Source: Cyanobacteria bacterium UBA11370 (GTDB taxonomy: Bacteria; Cyanobacteriota; Cyanobacteriia; Cyanobacteriales; Coleofasciculaceae). Taken from it: 5,166 nt of DNA. Made by a program: the position numbers and the translations under genes. Shown piece after piece: positions 4,950 to 5,166 of the stretch (positions within the stretch are counted from its first letter, which is position 1; each line of letters opens with the position of its first letter). The notes under the pieces were generated by a model. It was not told the DNA's origin and did no database searches. It worked only from the letters and a program-made list of their open reading frames with translations. Location: assembly GCA_003486645.1 (NCBI GenBank), contig DNGI01000035.1:1-5166 (forward strand), written 5' to 3'.

Positions 4950-4979
4950 TTGACAGCTTTAGCTTGGATAGGTTATAGT
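4950..4979 (+). promoter_or_regulatory. Sigma70-like promoter reading right
   Basis: TTGACA (4950-4955) matches the -35 consensus exactly. TATAGT (4974-4979) matches the -10 at five of six bases, with an 18-nt spacer. A further exact TATAAT follows at 4992-4997. It would start transcription near 4986, about 30 nt before the ATG at 5016 and upstream of the repeat at 5070-5141. Confidence 0.55.
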
Positions 4980-5015
4980 ATATTGGGCGACTATAATCAA
5001 TATTCGGTCTGGAGG

Positions 5016-5117
5016 ATGCCACAACCCAGTAATTCTTCTCCAGCCGGATTACAACTGTTTGAATCTGTCATTGGAAGCATAAGTTTGCCGTTTCGGCAAA
5101 TATATGCTTCTAACTGA
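5016..5117 (+). CDS. Short ORF, 33 codons, ending inside an inverted-repeat element
   Basis: This ATG-to-TGA frame starts MPQPSNSSPAGLQLFESVIG and ends SISLPFRQIYASN. GGAGG lies directly against the ATG, closer than the normal 5-9 nt, so initiation there is doubtful, although a good promoter lies upstream. The last 15 codons are encoded by the two arms of a hairpin. A 27-bp duplication makes the frame after the stop repeat RQIYASN and continue WTRNARTY to the window edge, so it may be a longer gene interrupted by one stop. No family is recognised. Confidence 0.25.
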   Translation: MPQPSNSSPAGLQLFESVIGSISLPFRQIYASN

Positions 5118-5141
5118 GTGCGGCAAATATATGCTTCCAAT
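5070..5141. repeat. Three-armed repeat: one left arm, two alternative right arms
   Basis: The left arm at 5070-5090 begins ATTGGAAGCATA and ends TTTGCCG. The 17-mer CGGCAAATATATGCTTC occurs twice, at 5094-5110 and 5121-5137, separated so that the period is 27 bp. The left arm pairs with the first copy across a 3-nt loop (15 Watson-Crick pairs, 2 G-T, 1 mismatch over 18). It pairs with the second, longer copy (5121-5141) across a 30-nt loop (19 Watson-Crick, 1 G-T, 1 mismatch over 21). The two structures exclude each other. The right arm also ends in the 10-bp palindrome TCCAATTGGA (5136-5145). It could be the end of a small mobile repeat, an RNA switch-like leader, or a dispersed hairpin repeat. 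Confidence 0.8.
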
Positions 5142-5166
5142 TGGACAAGGAATGCCAGAACATATC

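Noticed and set aside
5094..5137. Two copies of a 17-mer as the start of a CRISPR array
   Set aside because: The unit is too short, the spacer is only 10 nt, there are just two copies, and an inverted copy lies beside them; it is a hairpin repeat instead.

Overview
The window looks like a chromosomal or large-plasmid stretch from a cyanobacterium, probably an accessory region. The evidence is eight copies of the HIP1 octamer GCGATCGC (starting at 226, 941, 1000, 2216, 2963, 4341, 4425 and 4564; far above chance in 5 kb), a XisI-family gene with the tail of its usual partner XisH, and a NarL-type HTH and several hypothetical proteins of cyanobacterial flavour. No RNA genes and no CRISPR array were seen.

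Left part (1-1650). The C-terminal end of an unrecognised protein runs in from the left edge (3-209, + strand). It converges on xisI (304-645, -). The last 27 codons of a xisH gene survive directly upstream of xisI and overlap it, but the rest of xisH is gone: a complete short-chain dehydrogenase/reductase gene (721-1527, -) now occupies that space. The SDR is divergent from a MarR-family regulator (1648-2133, +). Their shared 120-bp promoter region carries two identical, imperfectly palindromic 14-bp sites whose centres are 31 bp apart. This is a good candidate operator pair through which the MarR protein would control itself and the SDR.

Middle part (2134-3110). A LuxR/NarL-type DNA-binding protein (2168-2449, -) retains its linker and HTH but lacks a receiver domain; it has its own good ribosome binding site. 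About 660 bp upstream of its start has no convincing gene, only inverted repeats and a HIP1 site.

Right part (3110-4680) looks like a gene graveyard around one intact small gene. It holds the 3' half of a cyanobacterial VEAK-motif (putative nuclease-like) protein, frameshifted or broken at its left end. Four bases later starts an intact 125-aa hypothetical gene. Then come a nested inverted repeat, a frameshifted C-terminal fragment of an IS1182-like transposase, and an in-frame join into an internal piece of what looks like DrmA, the helicase of the DISARM phage-defence system. That piece stops just before the expected Walker A motif. The reading is inference from remembered family motifs, but it suggests a decayed defence island.

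Right end (4680-5166). A small putative single-pass membrane protein lies on the minus strand. A good sigma70-like promoter points right into a 33-codon ORF whose end is part of a striking three-armed repeat: one left arm can pair with either of two identical right arms 27 bp apart. The most useful items to follow up are this repeat, the transposase-DrmA chimera, the lost xisH and the twin operator.
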